Positions 22,302-35,166 of a DNA stretch of 64,000 nt are shown here, in pieces (positions within the stretch are counted from its first letter, which is position 1; each line of letters starts with the position of its first letter). The notes beneath the pieces were generated by a model that did no database searches, was not told the DNA's origin, and saw nothing but the letters and a program-made list of their open reading frames with translations. The DNA is taken from positions 304,502 to 368,501 of the forward strand of contig NW_006767451.1 of assembly GCF_000264995.1 (NCBI RefSeq), written 5' to 3'. This stretch comes from Punctularia strigosozonata HHB-11173 SS5. Lineage: Eukaryota > Basidiomycota > Agaricomycetes > Corticiales > Punctulariaceae. The position numbers and the translations under genes are program-made.

Positions 22302-25300
22302 ATGGCACATGCTATCGCCCCTGAGGATGAAGGATTCACATTGTACGCCAAGCTACGGTTGTCGCTGGATGAACAGATCGTGGGCCTGCGGGCCCGTATT
22401 GCACTCGCACCTGGCTCGGAGTCGTCAGGCTCCAGGTCCGACCTTGGTTCACGTCTTCTAGAACGGTATTCCCAGTTTGGAGGGCAAGAACAGCTCAATG
22501 AGGCGATTGTGGTGCTTCGCGATGCACTACAAGTATCGCAATATGAGGGGGGCGCACAGGAGGCGATGCTCATGGAACGCTTAGCCAATGCTCTTAGCGC
22601 CCACTTTTACTTGACTTCAGATGAGCGATTCGCGGAAGAGGCGCTCTCAATTCTCGAAAACGCATCCAAAATCCAGGAACGTGCTTCCATTGATAATTCA
22701 CCTATACTCAGATCCATGGCCCAGATACACTGGGAACTCATGTTATTGCACCTTCATCCAATACGTGACGAACATGAGGATCGGGCACGTGAAGTATTTC
22801 GACAATCATTATCTTCGTGTATCTCAGATAACTCTCGTTGTCCAACCGATCTTCGGGCACTCGCAGAGGCTCTTCGACGGGATCCCGAGTCAGAGAAGTA
22901 TCCAGGACAGGCAGTTCTACTCGCCGAGGCAGCTGTATCTCAATCCCCCATCGGACACATGGAATATGTCTCATCGCGCGTTGTCCTTTCCACCCTTAGA
23001 AGGGACAAATACACTATAGAACCTTCAGCTGCGGGGCTGAAGACCAATATCGAGATGCTTCGGGCCGTTGAACGTATATGCGATCTTTGCGACCATCCTC
23101 GTCACCCTGACGTCATTTCGGAATTGGCGGAAAACCTGGAGTACTATTACTCTTATACTGAAGAAAGATCAGCATCAGATGAAGGCATAGATTTACTACG
23201 CAGAGTTGCACAAACCTTGGCCCATGGACACAGTCGTCGCCGCAGCATTCTGCTAAAACTATCAGCGATGTTGCAGCAGAGGTTCCAGCACGCCGAAAAC
23301 TTGCCCGATATTGATGAAGCCATTTCGGTGCTCAGACCGCTCCTATCCTCTGGATATCGAGGAGAGAAATATCGACCAGCCATACACAACCTTGGAACTA
23401 TGTTGTTTTTCAGATACGAACTCGTAGGGCGTGTATCCGACTTGACCGAGGCCACACAACTTTACCAGCAATGTGTCGAATCATTTCCCAAACCGACAAC
23501 CGGAAGCCGGATATATTTCTTCAATTATGCCGGTCTGCTATCATACAAATACTCCAAGGGGCTGGCATCCATCGAAGATCTCGACACTGCCTATAAAATC
23601 ACCACAGATGTTTCTGCTCTATTCCCCGCGACTTCTTCCGTGATGGTGTTGTTGGCTGAGATTTCTCACATGCGGTACTCGTTCACAAACTCGCCTGAAG
23701 ACCTGGAGAAGTCCTTAGAACTAGGACGACGATCCCTGAGCATGTGTGGACAATTGAATCTTGTTGACCGTCAGGAATCCCTGCGGGTCACGAGTGCTGC
23801 GCTACGCCTGCTTGGTGATGTGAAATCGATGCAAGAAGCGGTTCTACTCTTGAAGGAATGGCGGGATCTAGTTCAAGAAGGAAATCCTCGTCTTCTGAGA
23901 CCGAAGTTCGAGCTTGCGCGAACATATTTCGGATTATGGCGGCACACGGCGGACCCCTCTTACGTTCAGCAATCTATGAACGAATTCTCTGATGTAGTTC
24001 AGAGCATTTACGGACTCCCACACGACCAGCTCGAATACGCTTTAGCGTGGATTGAAACCGCTAGAGAATTTGCAGACTCTGGAAATGCTGAAGACTACCT
24101 GCAAGCCGCTTTCGTTGCAGCCATCGCTCTCCTTCCGCGTGTGGTGTATCTTGAATGTGACCTGGTCACAAGATTGGCATCTCTGAAACGCTACACATCC
24201 CTCACGAGAGACGCTGCACTTCATGCACTGGAACGAAGCGGTTGTGATGCAGCTGTGGAGATACTGGAACAGGGAAGAACCGCATTTTGGCATGGAGCTC
24301 TGCGACTTCGTAGCTGTCCACCCGATGTGCCTTCCAACATAGCGAGACGACTGAAAGAGCTGTCTGAACAGCTTGAGTACTCCGGTCGCATTGCTGGGGC
24401 TTTAGGAGCCAACGACGATGGTGTCTTGCGTCGTCGCGGCCTCGTGCACGATATGGAAGAACTCATCGAACAGATCAGGTTAATGCCCGGTTTCGGTGAT
24501 TTCTTGCGACCAGCGACGTTCGCACATCTGCAGTCAGTCGCTCGGTCTGGGTCCGTCGTCTTGCTCATTGCAGGTCCCACGTCTTCCCATGCCGTAATCA
24601 TTCATGCACATCTACCCTCCAAAAACATTCCCCTCCCAGTTGCCACCGCGAGCACCATGTCGAAGCTGGGTCATTCTCTGGCTGATATCAACGCACGCTA
24701 TCGCACAGCTTCGTCATCTCTCCAAGTGGATAGGAAGCTCATCAAGGTCAAACGCCTTCCCATGGACGACTATGTACACGTTCTCTCGGAATTATGGAAG
24801 ACAGTTGTACAACCGATTATACTTGCTCTCGGGTTTAGGGTGAGCGTGATATCGCACTCTTATTCTCTATAGATGTTGAACAAGAATAGAAACATTGTGT
24901 AGATGATCAATCTGAAGTGCTACCTCGACTTTGGTGGTGCCCTACGGGTCATTTCTCGTTCTTGCCTCTTCACGCCGCAGGGTCGTACGCTGGTGAAGTG
25001 GACTGTGCGGCTGACTATATTGTTTCCTCATACATCCCGTCCATCACTATCCAGCGCAAGGCCCAAGAGCAGCTGCAATTATCCGTTCACGAACACCACA
25101 AAGCCTTACTCGTTGCGGAGTCCAATGCCCTCGGTTTTGGTGCTTTACCTCACGCTTCCGCTGAGGTGGAGTTAATTCACAATGTCTTACCCAAGTCCGT
25201 CAGGGTAATAGACGCCGTTAACGAAGCGGTCGATATGGAAGGGACAATCAAACAGTTCTTCGACGCTTCAATTGTGCACATGGCTTGTCATGGACGGCAG

Positions 25301-25749
25301 GACAAGGACGACCCTCTCAGTAGTGGTTTTATACTACGAAATGGAATACTCAAGATTTCTGACCTCATGGGACTCAAGATTCCCAATGCGTCCTTTGCAT
25401 ACCTAAGCGCTTGCCAGAGCGCTACTGGTGACGATATGCTGCCGGATGAAGGACTGCACCTAGCCGCGGCGATGATGTTTGTCGGGTTTCCGAGCGTGAT
25501 TGGAACCATGTGGTAAGGCGTTGATTCGTTCTAAATCTGCATCATCGCTGAGATATTATTGTCAGGCCAATGAATGACGAAGACGGACCGGTCGTTGCTG
25601 AAACCGTGTATAAGGCGATGTTCAAGGACGGTTCAGGTACGATCGACTACGATGCGATACCCCGTGCTTTACATACCGCTGCCCGTCGTTTGCGCGAGGA
25701 AGGAGCTCACCCGAGTCGGTGGGCAACTTATATTCATTTGGGGGTTTGA
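22302..25749 (+). CDS. TPR-CHAT protease-like protein
   Basis: Exons 22302-24839, 24890-25512 and 25566-25749 join in frame to 1114 residues. The first 800 residues are helical repeats of the TPR type, with repeated pieces such as YSQFGGQEQLNEAIVVLRDAL, FQHAENLPDIDEAISVLRPLL and YELVGRVSDLTEATQLYQQC. The C-terminal 250 residues are a CHAT domain, a caspase-like cysteine peptidase fold: RLWWCPTG-FSFLPLHAAG, the His in VHMACHG (about residue 980) and the Cys in YLSACQSATG (about 1021), ending SRWATYIHLGV. The catalytic pair is present. CHAT proteins are expanded in Agaricomycetes. In bacteria, and in some fungi, CHAT or caspase-like peptidases are linked to regulated death; no gasdermin-like gene is seen next to this one. 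Base composition is closer to the AT-rich surroundings than to core genes. Confidence 0.92.
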
Positions 25750-26022
25750 CGAAGAATGAGACGGATTGCGCAATGCGAACGAAATGACTGAATTACCGCG
25801 TGGTCGGCATGTTATGATCTATGGCAACTGTATATCACAGATAGGTAGCACTGAGCTCGTATACGGGGTCGAATTCCTCAGAAGCGGTAAGGCACGCGGC
25901 TACCTTGTACGGAGTCGTCTCACTTACGACTTGCTGACCGACAACGAAATGAAAGTCGCTTAAGAGCAGATTGACCAAGTAACGGTGTGTTCAGGGGGTA
26001 GTGCATAGACTGGCCAAAGCGT
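25750..26022. other. 3' flank of the CHAT gene
   Basis: Contains a 65-codon plus-strand frame (25766-25963) without family features. No supported gene. Confidence 0.35.
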
Positions 26023-26096
26023 GGTAGGTAGGTAGGTATATTTCCGGCGCGGTCCCAATAGCGGAACAACCGGTTGCCGCACCGCACGTCAATACG
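26023..26096. repeat. Dispersed repeat, copy 1 (GGTA run plus GTCCC..GCGGAACA block)
   Basis: A (GGTA)n run is followed by a block with GCGGTCCCAATAGCGGAACA and CGGTTGC, then CACGTC. A diverged copy in the same orientation lies at 41191-41272. It may be a short interspersed element or a MITE tail. Confidence 0.6.
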
Positions 26097-27140
26097 CACG
26101 GCTTGGCGCACACAGTGCATCCACGGCCCCCGTGAGCTGCTATACAGCCGACACGCCGCTTCAGCACTGGTGGTTTCCGCATGATTGCCGCAGCTCGCGG
26201 TCTCGTTTTTGACCCTGGCCGCAACGACGTCATGATCGTCGCGCTCCCCCCCTTTCGCAATTTACTTTACTTGTTCGTCTCTTCTTCGTCGATTGCGAAC
26301 GGAGCCTGCGCAACATTGGGTTCCAAGTATATGCAAGTTATGCAACACAAACTCGTGCCACTTAGGAGCAACACACGGTGGTCTTTGAGCGCTCGTACGA
26401 TATCTTTCCGATGCTGTAACTCCTGACACCGTGGATGAAGCAGGAGATACCTTCGACCTGTTTGACATGGGATAGCAAGACGTGAACCCCATCGAGCGCA
26501 TCGGCGCCCTCCTCGCGCCGTCCTGGCATGGCAGGCAATATATGTCCTCGTACGGGTGCGGTCGTCCGCAGATTGCGCGGGGCGGTGCCGTTGGATCTGT
26601 ATAATCACTTACGGCACGGTTCTTCCTAACGCATTTCCGGATATGAAAGTATCGTCCCTACGGATTCTACGCGGACCTGCTCGACATCGTCCGACATGTA
26701 CCCATGCGGGGGTGCGAATTCCTTTCAAGTTTCGCTATGCATTTGCATGTAGCCCTGTACGGCATGTCGACACGAAGTATATTACCCCCCCTGCTCCTTG
26801 TACCCTTCTGTACTTCCTTCGTTCCTGCGTCAGTTACGCGAATACAAATCTCCCGATCGCGCTAGCGCTTGAACTTGACGGCCACCTCGACTTCGCGAAT
26901 GATGACGATGACACGGAAAGAAGGCGTGGGAAACGGCCCGGCCCTGGGCGAGAAGGGACATCAGAGGGCGGCGGGGAGCGCATGGTCGCCATCGTTCCCA
27001 CCGCCCAGCGCTTTGGCCCCTCCTCCTCCTCATCCTCGTCGCTCGCAACTACTCGTCAAGACACCCTTCCAGCGCGCTCATTCTCGTTTTCTCTTTTCTT
27101 CCAGCTTATCCGACCACGCGATACGAGGGCCTGAGGCTCG
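26097..27140. other. Gene-poor stretch and Msb1-like promoter
   Basis: About 1 kb with only overlapping short frames. The last 150 bp before 27141 are pyrimidine-rich and probably hold the 5' UTR of the Msb1-like gene. Confidence 0.4.
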
Positions 27141-30100
27141 ATGCCCAGCTTATTCTCCCGCGCGCGGACGACGTCGACCAAGGGGACCAAAGACAAGGAC
27201 AAGACCGCCGCCGCCGACGGGGCCCGCACACCGACCAAGAACGCACACAACGTAGCGTCTCCAAAGCTCGGCTTCGACGAGTTTGGCCGGGTCGTCAGCA
27301 GAGATGGAGGAGGGCGAGCGACGCCGAGCAAGTCGATGCGCGACCTGCGCCTGAAGACGTCCACGAAGGACCTCGCCCGCCCCGACTCGGCCCTCGGCGA
27401 CCCGTTCCTCAGCGCCCTGCCCGACGGCAGCTTCCTCCCCCTCCAGCTCGACCCGCCCCGCTACGACGACCCCGCCGACCCCTCCGCCGACGCCGCCGAC
27501 GCCGCCCACCACCCCCCGCGCGCGAGCCAGCACCGGCCCGACTACGGCTTCCTCTCCTACCAGCGGCACGTCGTCCTCCCGCCCGAACACGTCTCCGCGC
27601 TCGCCGAGCTCCTCTGCGCCGAGCTCGCCGCGCGCGGCCTCACGACGCCCTTCCTCTTCTCCTCGTCCGCGCTCGACGTCTCCGCGTCCGGCGTCCGCCG
27701 CCTCGTCGGCGCCTTCCTCGAGTGGTGCCGCACCCCGACGGCGGAGCGGGACGCCGCGTGGCGCGAGGAGGCGCGCTTCGCGGGCCCGCACGAGCTCGCG
27801 ATGGCGCTCCGCTGGGGGCTCGCGAGGGTCGTCCGCGTGAGCGGCGGGCAGGAAATCCGCGGCCTGTTAGACTACAAGGACTACGTCGACTGGCGCGACG
27901 CCGAAGCCGGTACGTTCCTTCGTCTCGTCACACCCCCCCCCCTCCCGCCGCCTCTCCCTCCTTCGATCGCGAGCCCTGAATCGATAATATGCGTATATAC
28001 TAACCACTCGGACTTAGCCTCCAACTACCCCGCGGCGCACTTCGCCGCGCTCCTGCCGGGCCTGCACCCGCTCGTGCGCTCGACGCTGCTCACCACGCTC
28101 GCGCTCCTCGCGCGGCTCACCGCGCACGCCGCGCGCTCGGGCCACACCCCGCCCACGCTCTCGCCCCTCTTCGGGCCTCTGCTCTTCGGCCTCGGGCCCG
28201 CCTCGCTCCCGTTCCGCCACGCGTACGTGCACTACCTCCGCGCCGCGCGCGCGGCGGAACACGTCCTGCTCGCGTTCGTGCGCTGGCAGGACCTGCCCGC
28301 GGGCGACGCGCACGCGCCGGAGAAGCGGGGCTGGGGCGCCGCGATGGGCGTGCCGCCGCGGCTGAAGGACTGGATCAGGGGGTACCCGGCGACGCTGCCC
28401 GGGTTCGGGGAGAAGGGGTGGGAGGGGGAGGTAGGGGGAGGAGCGGGCGCGAAGGGCGAGGAGGAGAGGCCGAGGGCGAGGAAGGGCGCGCGGACGGTCA
28501 GGGTCGTGGCGGTGCGGCGGAACGTGAGGATGTATAGTCCGGATCTGGTGAGGAGCGCGGCGGGGTGGGCGCAGAGGGCGGGCGGAGGAGGAGCGGCGGC
28601 GGGAGGGGCGGGGGCGAACGGGTTGGCGGGGAGCAAGGAGTGGGAGCGCGTCGCGCCGAGCACGCTCAAGCTCCCGCCGAGGTATTCGGACGGGTACAGG
28701 AAGAGGATGGACATGCCGCCGGGCGTGCATCCGGACACGGCCGCGCCCGCCGGGCTGTCGAGTGCGCCGAGCGCGGCGAGCAGTCTGTCGGCCAGCACGA
28801 CGAGCACGTTGTTCGACGAGAAGGACTATTTCGGCGTGGGCGGGGGAGGCGGGGGCGGGGGAGCGGGGAAGGAGGGCGAGTTCAAGAGCTTGACGGACCT
28901 CAAGTGGGGAGAGTTCGAGACGGTCGGGTTCGGAGGCTTGGCGGACAATCGCAAACTGCAGTTTGACCTGACGGAGGGCGCACGGGCGGTGAGTTGCGCG
29001 TGTTCTTTGGGTTTTTTTCTCTTCCTTTTTTTCTTTTTCTTCGCGGCATCTGTTACTCCGTGTTCGTCATGTTTCGACGCGGATCGTGTCTTGCGTCCCT
29101 GCTATCTTTTCTTCCGAAATCACTTGAGCTCTATGCTGACTATTGACGCTCGTTCGATAGGCCCGTCAAGCGAAACGGCAGACGATGTCCTGGGATGACT
29201 TTTCCTCCTCTGGCTTTACGCGTTCGGACGCGCCCCTCAGCGCGACGCTCCAGTTCAGCACCCCGCTCGCGACGACGATCAGCAGTTGGCCGTCGCAACG
29301 GGACGAGATCCATCGTAAGCTGAAGAAGGTGAATATATGCGCTCCATCAGGTTCTGGTTCCCCTCGCTGACGCGCGTGCGATGTCAGGTTCAGAAGGGGC
29401 TGCCGAGCTTTGGGTGGGATACGGAACCGGTGATGGGCCCCGAAGAGTGGATAGAGGAGGCGTTCTTGGACGTGTTTTGCGATCTGATATACGGTGGTGG
29501 TTGGATGGACAGCGAGCGGGATCGGGAGGAGAGCGAAAGGGAGTGCAATTGGGCCTTGGTACGAATGTCCTCCGGGTTACCAGACCATACCTAGTACTCA
29601 CTGCCGCGCAGGTCGAATTCAAGTCGCTCCCCGTCTCGCGCACCACCGTCTCCGGCACGGGCGACCCCCGCACGTCGACCTCGCTGTTCCTCTTCGAAGA
29701 GTTCGTCCCCGCCGAGTACCGCGCGCAGCTGGCCTCGTTCTCCTCGCCCAAGCGCCGGCGGCTGCCGAGCCTCTTCACCATCACCAAGTCGTCCTCCGGC
29801 GCGTCGCGCCAGTGGAAACCCGCGACGACGCTCAACGGTCGGCCGTACGCGCCTGGTTCGGGGCAGGTCCCGCAGAGCCCGTCGCTGCGCGAGGTCGAGT
29901 TCGAAGGGTTGCTCCGGGGCAAGAACGCGAGCGTGACAAAGGTGGTGACCCTCGAGCAGGGCGGCGGCGTGCGCACCGTCGCGCGCGGTCAGGTTGTCGT
30001 CCCGCCCGTGCGGACGAGCTCGGCCAACGCGACCTCCCCCGCGACGCCGGAGAAGGACAGCAAGACGACGACACCCGCGCGGGATAAGACGGCGCGGTTC

Positions 30101-31450
30101 GGGATCGTGGCGCCCCAAAGTATGCGCAGCCGGCGCGAGTCGCGCGTTCCCCCCGCTGACTCGCAGAGCATAGACTTCGAGACGCGGCTGGCGAGCATGT
30201 CGGACGACGACGGCTCGCCGCCGGGATCGGGCACGCCGCGGCGCGACAAGCGGCGCTCGAAGGACGACGCGTGGGTCGATATCCTCGTCGCGACCGCCGG
30301 GAGGCGTATGGCGGGCCAGGACGCGGACCCGGCGATGCTCGCCGTTCGTCGCGGGCTCAAGGGCGGCCGGAGCGACCCCGAGCTTGCGAGCCAGGAGGTC
30401 GCGGCCGCGCTCGCGGCGGTGCAGGGACAGGTGTTCTCGGACGACGAAGACGGGGAGGTCGAGCCCGCGCACAAGGGGGAGGTCGAGCGCGGGCGCAAGG
30501 GCGAGCCCGCGCACCGGCACGAGATGGAGGCCGCGGAGGATGAGGACGGGGACGAGCTCTCGCCCGGGGACGTGGAGCCGGCGCCGCCCGCGCGCGACTC
30601 GATGCTGTCGTCCGAGTTCGACGCGACGCCGCGGACGAGCGAGGCGGACGAGAGCGAGGAGTCCGGGAGCCCGGCCGCCGCGGCGCTCGCTGAGCTCCGG
30701 AAACGCGCGGGTATGGGCTACTTTGCTGCCCACCCGGACCGGCTCGCGCGAGGCGCGGCACCGCGCCCAGCAAGCAACTTCGAAGATCCGCGAGCGCGGC
30801 TGGCGCGGGACGAGGAGAGCGACGAGGAGGAAGCAGAAGCGCAATCGCCGTACGGCGGGCTGGAGGATCACCCGCATGGGCCTCCGAGTAGGCCTGTAAG
30901 GCCACTTCCCGTTCCGCAGGCCACCACGCCACCAGCGCCGGCATCAATCACACCGCTAAAGCTTGAAGTGCCGCTTTCGACTCCACCTAGGGACACGCCG
31001 TCGCCGGCGAAGGACGCAGCTGGACCGATCAGCCCGGGTGCCGTCGCAGGCGCGCGCGCGATCGGCGGCAAGACCTCCGCGCTGATCGAGATGTACCGCC
31101 AGAAGGAGAAGGGTGGCGCCGCGCCCAGCGACCAACCGTTCCCGACGCAGCCGTCGCGCCTGCCTGTGCGTTTGCTTCCGACGCCCGGCAAGCCCGCGTC
31201 GCCCGAGGCCCCGGCGATCGTTCCGTCGCGATCGCCATCCCGCTCGCCAAACGGCAGCCCTGCGAATGCGCTCCCGGGCAAGACGCCGGAGCAGCTGGGT
31301 GTTGCCCCCAAGAAGGTATCGCCAAACCCGTCGCCGCCGTTGCCCGACGCGGTTCCGGTGCGCGTCGAGCCTGTCCGCGAAGCATCCGTTCCGAGATACG
31401 TCCACGGAGCGCCGTTGCACAACCTCGTGGAGGAGGAAGAGGAAGAATAG
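27141..31450 (+). CDS. Msb1/Mug8-domain protein (polarity, RhoGAP-like)
   Basis: Exons 27141-27909, 28018-28988, 29161-29328, 29388-29558 and 29612-31450 join in frame to 1305 residues, close to yeast Msb1 (1137). The RhoGAP-like Msb1-Mug8 domain starts about residue 130 with DYGFLSYQRHVVLPPEHVSALAELLCAELAARGL and runs through RSTLLTTLALLARL to FVRWQDL. A second conserved part (ATTISSWPSQRDEIHRKLKK, GWDTEPVMGPEEWIEEAF, FEEFVPAEYR) ends about residue 760. The tail is Glu/Asp/Arg- and Pro-rich, likely disordered, ending in an acidic EEEEE. Msb1 links Cdc42/Rho1 signalling to bud growth in yeast; a role at the hyphal tip is inferred. The GAP fold may lack the Arg finger, so GAP activity is not claimed. 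Confidence 0.86.
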
Positions 31451-32264
31451 AAGTCGATCCGATCCATCGTCAAAACAGGACGCGAAATCCGCTCCCAACG
31501 CCAAATCATATCCCATGCAAAGATACCATCCCCCCTACTCCACCCTTTGGATCCCTTGATGAACTGTATGCTATCTCCCCGTCTATTGGTTGCCTTGTTT
31601 CGCCGGTGTAGAGGGGCCTCACACGACTGTTGGAACCATATCTCCGTCAAATGGCGATCTCCCTTTCCCCTATCGTTTCATCGCGTACTGCCCACGGACC
31701 AGGCAGCGACACATACATGCGGCCGGTCCTCACCTTTTCGGCGCTGCGCCGTTGATTACTTCAGGTTAATAAACTCCCTTGGACGATACCAACTACACAC
31801 ATACCTGCTGGTCTTCTGCTTCTTCACCTACATACACCCACATTCCTTTTGCCCGTTACTCCTGATCCTGGCTGACAGATCCCAAACGATAGCAATACCC
31901 CCACCCTCCGCGCACCAGATTTACGAAGATGCCGATCGGGCTTCTCGCACTACATGCCCTTCCTTCCTGCCGTCCTTGCCTCGAGCTCTTTGCTTACCAC
32001 GTATGTTTTCCAGTACTCTCTGTTCCGATGCTATGTCTTTATCGCGTTGCATAATACAACATTTTCATTGCTGCTGCTGTCACTTTAGAGGACGCCCTTG
32101 ATCACCCGCATAACGCACCCGCTCGTCAACGGGTCTCAATACGGTCCATTTTGGCCAACATACGTTACAACATACATCTGGGGATACGAAACACAGGTAA
32201 CGGACATAGATTACGAAACCGATCATTCTCCTGGGGTATCCTCAACCCCCCTCCGTCCCGACCT
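31451..32264. other. Convergent spacer, no clear gene
   Basis: Just over 800 bp between two convergent stops. Frames on either strand are short and of mixed composition (31547-32101 plus is Cys/His/Ser-rich without motifs). Probably 3' UTRs. Confidence 0.4.
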
Positions 32265-34789
32265 TCATTCTGTTTTGCGCTTCTTGCTCTCTTTGAGGCG
32301 AGCGCTTTCCCTCTTCCTTTTCTGACCATCTTCCATCTCCACGCCGTCAGCCTCCAGTACGGTCGCGCCACCTGTGTTGAAGGGGGCGACCTTCTGGCGA
32401 ATGCGCTTGGATCGACGAGGAACTGGACGACCTGACCCTGGAGATGGACCGGATGGGCCAGCCCTACGAGGTCGCGCGCGAGCCAGTTGGGGAGTGGGTA
32501 TGCCGGATGCTGACTGCGATTCAACAAGCATGGCTTCCACCTCTACGAGCGAGCCTTCCTCAGGGATAGGATCGAGGACCATCGGGCGATAACAGGTGGC
32601 GGCACCGTCGACCTCAGCGGGTTCGTCCTTCGCGGCGGCGGCATCCTGGTTGCGGCCGGCCGTACGGGTGGGTATAGCGTCTGGGTTCGCGTTGGTCAGA
32701 GGCTGCTGCGAGCAAACCTCGGTTGGAGGGCATTCCTGAGGCCGTGCTGGCCTTGGATCAAGCAGCGCTTGGCGCCGTAAGCTCGCAAGCACCCTCCGCT
32801 CGTACGAGTTGCGCGGCTCGCCGTGGTCCTCTGGTTGCGCGTTCGTCTGTTGCCGGAGGTCCGCGGGCGGTCGCACTTGCGACTCTTCATATGCGAAGGT
32901 TATGCGCTCTGACGGGCGCCGGTCATTTTTCTCCTGGTATTTGGCGGCCATTTCTTGAGATAATGCGTTGCTGAAGGGTAAGGGTCCAACGTTCGCAGGA
33001 GGAAGCACGCATGTTCGGAGCCAGCGTGCGTCGCGGGCCTTGCGAAGGCTCCAACGTTGACCATGATCGTTCTCGAGCAAACCGCCCAATGTTTCTCGAG
33101 CTACGTGAGTCGGAACGCTTTAGTACCATCGGTAGCACTTCAGCATGATGACGGACCTTCTGCGGTGACAGGCAGTGTGCTGATATCTTCGATCTGAAAG
33201 CGCCTCCCTGCTAGCCGTGCTTCCAAGGTGAGTAGCGTTGGGTTGATGTGAAAAACCATTTTCCTGAACAGTCTGGAAGACGTTTCAGTGACAGCAGATG
33301 AATGATAATAGCGTCACTACATACACGAAGAACATGATTCCTCCTACCCCGTATGCATCGCTGCGCTCGTTATACATACCCCTTTTCACTTCAGGAGGAG
33401 CCCAATTAGCAGTTCCACCCATCCCCTGTGCAATGCTCATGAGCCTGAGATACGTCGTATTCGTGTGAGTAGGTACTAACAATTATGCGGTCCGGATCTT
33501 TGTCCGTTGGGATCGTGAGACCGAAATCCGACATTTTGACTGTGAGGACGCCTCTTCTGTCCTTATCAAACACCAGGACGTTCTGAGTGCATGTTAGCGT
33601 CAAATGCGAAATGCGAAAGGGAGCACAAACATCAGGTTTGACGTCAGCGTGTAAGAATCCTTCTCCATGCAGATACTGCAGTAAGAACGTAAGTCAGCAG
33701 TATATGACGCCAAGAGATGAACGTCACCAAGAGTCCTTCGATCACTTGCGCTATGACGGGCTGAGCAAGATCCTCGGCTAGCAACATGAGACATCTTGAG
33801 TGTTGTCTTCAAGCATAGATATAAAAACATCACGCACAGAGCTTCCCTTCCTGTTCGACGTAGTCGTGCAGGCTCCCAAAGCGAGCCAATGGAGAGACAA
33901 AATCTTGGGTCATGTCAATATTATTCTCAAACAATCAGCGACTCGGTCACTTACATACATGGGATGCCTCACGACACCAGTCCATCAACCGCGCTAAGTT
34001 CGGGTGAATAAAGCCCTCCCATCGGCGAATATCGTCCTTGAGTTTGTGAAAGGAACCAATATGTAGTCGTACGCCCTTGATCGCCACCGCACGGCCAGTA
34101 GCATTGCAACTGGCAAGCATCACGACTGAGTGAAATGTTTGTCTTCAATGAATGAATACGAGGGTAGAACCATGTCAACAGCTCACCTGCTTCGCCTCCT
34201 TTACCGATCTCAGTTCGAACATTATATCCTTCAAGTCCTGGAGGATACTCTGGAATATTTTTCAAACAGTGATAGATGTAATCTTCGTATGCACATGAGC
34301 GCGCGTGTAGACAATTCCTCTTGGATTTTACGCACCGACATTGTTAATCCGTACGCTAGCGTCCGGGATCACTGTATGGACGCAGTGATGAGCGACTTCC
34401 GCTCCGTCAACCTGAGAAAGTGATAAGAAAATGCCCCAGCAGTGAAGATATATCGCGCACATAAACGGCGCAAGCTTCGGTTTCCCGTGATATCTGCAGC
34501 TCTTCTTTGGCACCTTGTTCAGTTCGGACGCTAACTTTCGTGAGTTTCGCGACGAGCATATCCCTGCCTACACCGGGAGTGAGGTGACGCACACTGGAGG
34601 GAAGCTAGGCTCACCTTGTACTGTGTCGTAGACAGGCCACTCTCGTTTTGATTTATGGAGGACGACATGCTCCTTGGCCTTCACGGACGACTGGAGAAAC
34701 CCATGCGGATCCACGGTCTGTCGTAGCTGATATTTGATGGATGCGTGTCGAGCGAATCTAGCCTTGGATCCAAGATCTAATGGGGCCAT
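32265..34789 (-). CDS. Protein kinase with basic C-terminal tail, copy A of the duplicated unit
   Basis: Start chosen at 34789 (MAPLDLGSKARFARHAS), which matches the start of copy B (MAPVAESD...). First exon 34789-34615; several small exons follow. All kinase landmarks are visible on the spliced minus strand: the Gly loop EIGKGGEAG, the ATP-binding Lys in AVAIKGV, the catalytic loop YLHGEGFLHADVKPDNVLVF, the DFG in KMSDFGL, and ANWAPPEVKRGMYNERSDAYGVGG. So it looks active; the substrate is not known. A tail of about 270 residues follows, Pro/Glu-rich and with Lys/Arg clusters (RRSKRIRQK, QKRKRESARLKESKKRKTE) ending at the stop 32265. That tail looks like a nuclear signal. Exon borders in the middle are approximate. 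Next to it upstream is copy A of the nuclear-looking partner gene. Confidence 0.8.
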
Positions 34790-35166
34790 GTCGCGCAAGT
34801 TAGACGGGGGAAGAGAAATAAGCTCGCCTTATATGCAGCGCAGCGGCTCGGGAGTGGCCCTCCGCTCGTGCATTGTCTTGTCACACATGGGACGGCCACA
34901 GAGATGCTGCGCGGGTGGGAGAGGTAATATTATTCATCCCTTAGAGAGACAGAAGGAAGATCATGATGAGACTCGGCGTCCGGGCAAATGCTGTAACGTA
35001 GATCAACTCCTGAGTCGCCTAGTCAATATGTGACCCTACATGTCCGGTGTTGTAGGTCAAGGCAAGGTCCACACGGGAGCACTCTGTCGCATGCACATAC
35101 AAGGCAACGCACCGGAGCGCACGGGAGGACCGAAGAAGAATAGTGTGATTCCTGGGCGAGATAAAG
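34790..35166. promoter_or_regulatory. Spacer between kinase A and partner A
   Basis: 377 bp between the kinase A start and the stop of partner A; likely the kinase promoter and 3' UTR of the partner. No TATA seen. Confidence 0.35.

Noticed and set aside
29591-30877. Long minus-strand frame of 428 codons antisense to the Msb1-like gene
   Set aside because: Arg/Pro-rich and without motifs; it mirrors GC-rich coding on the other strand.
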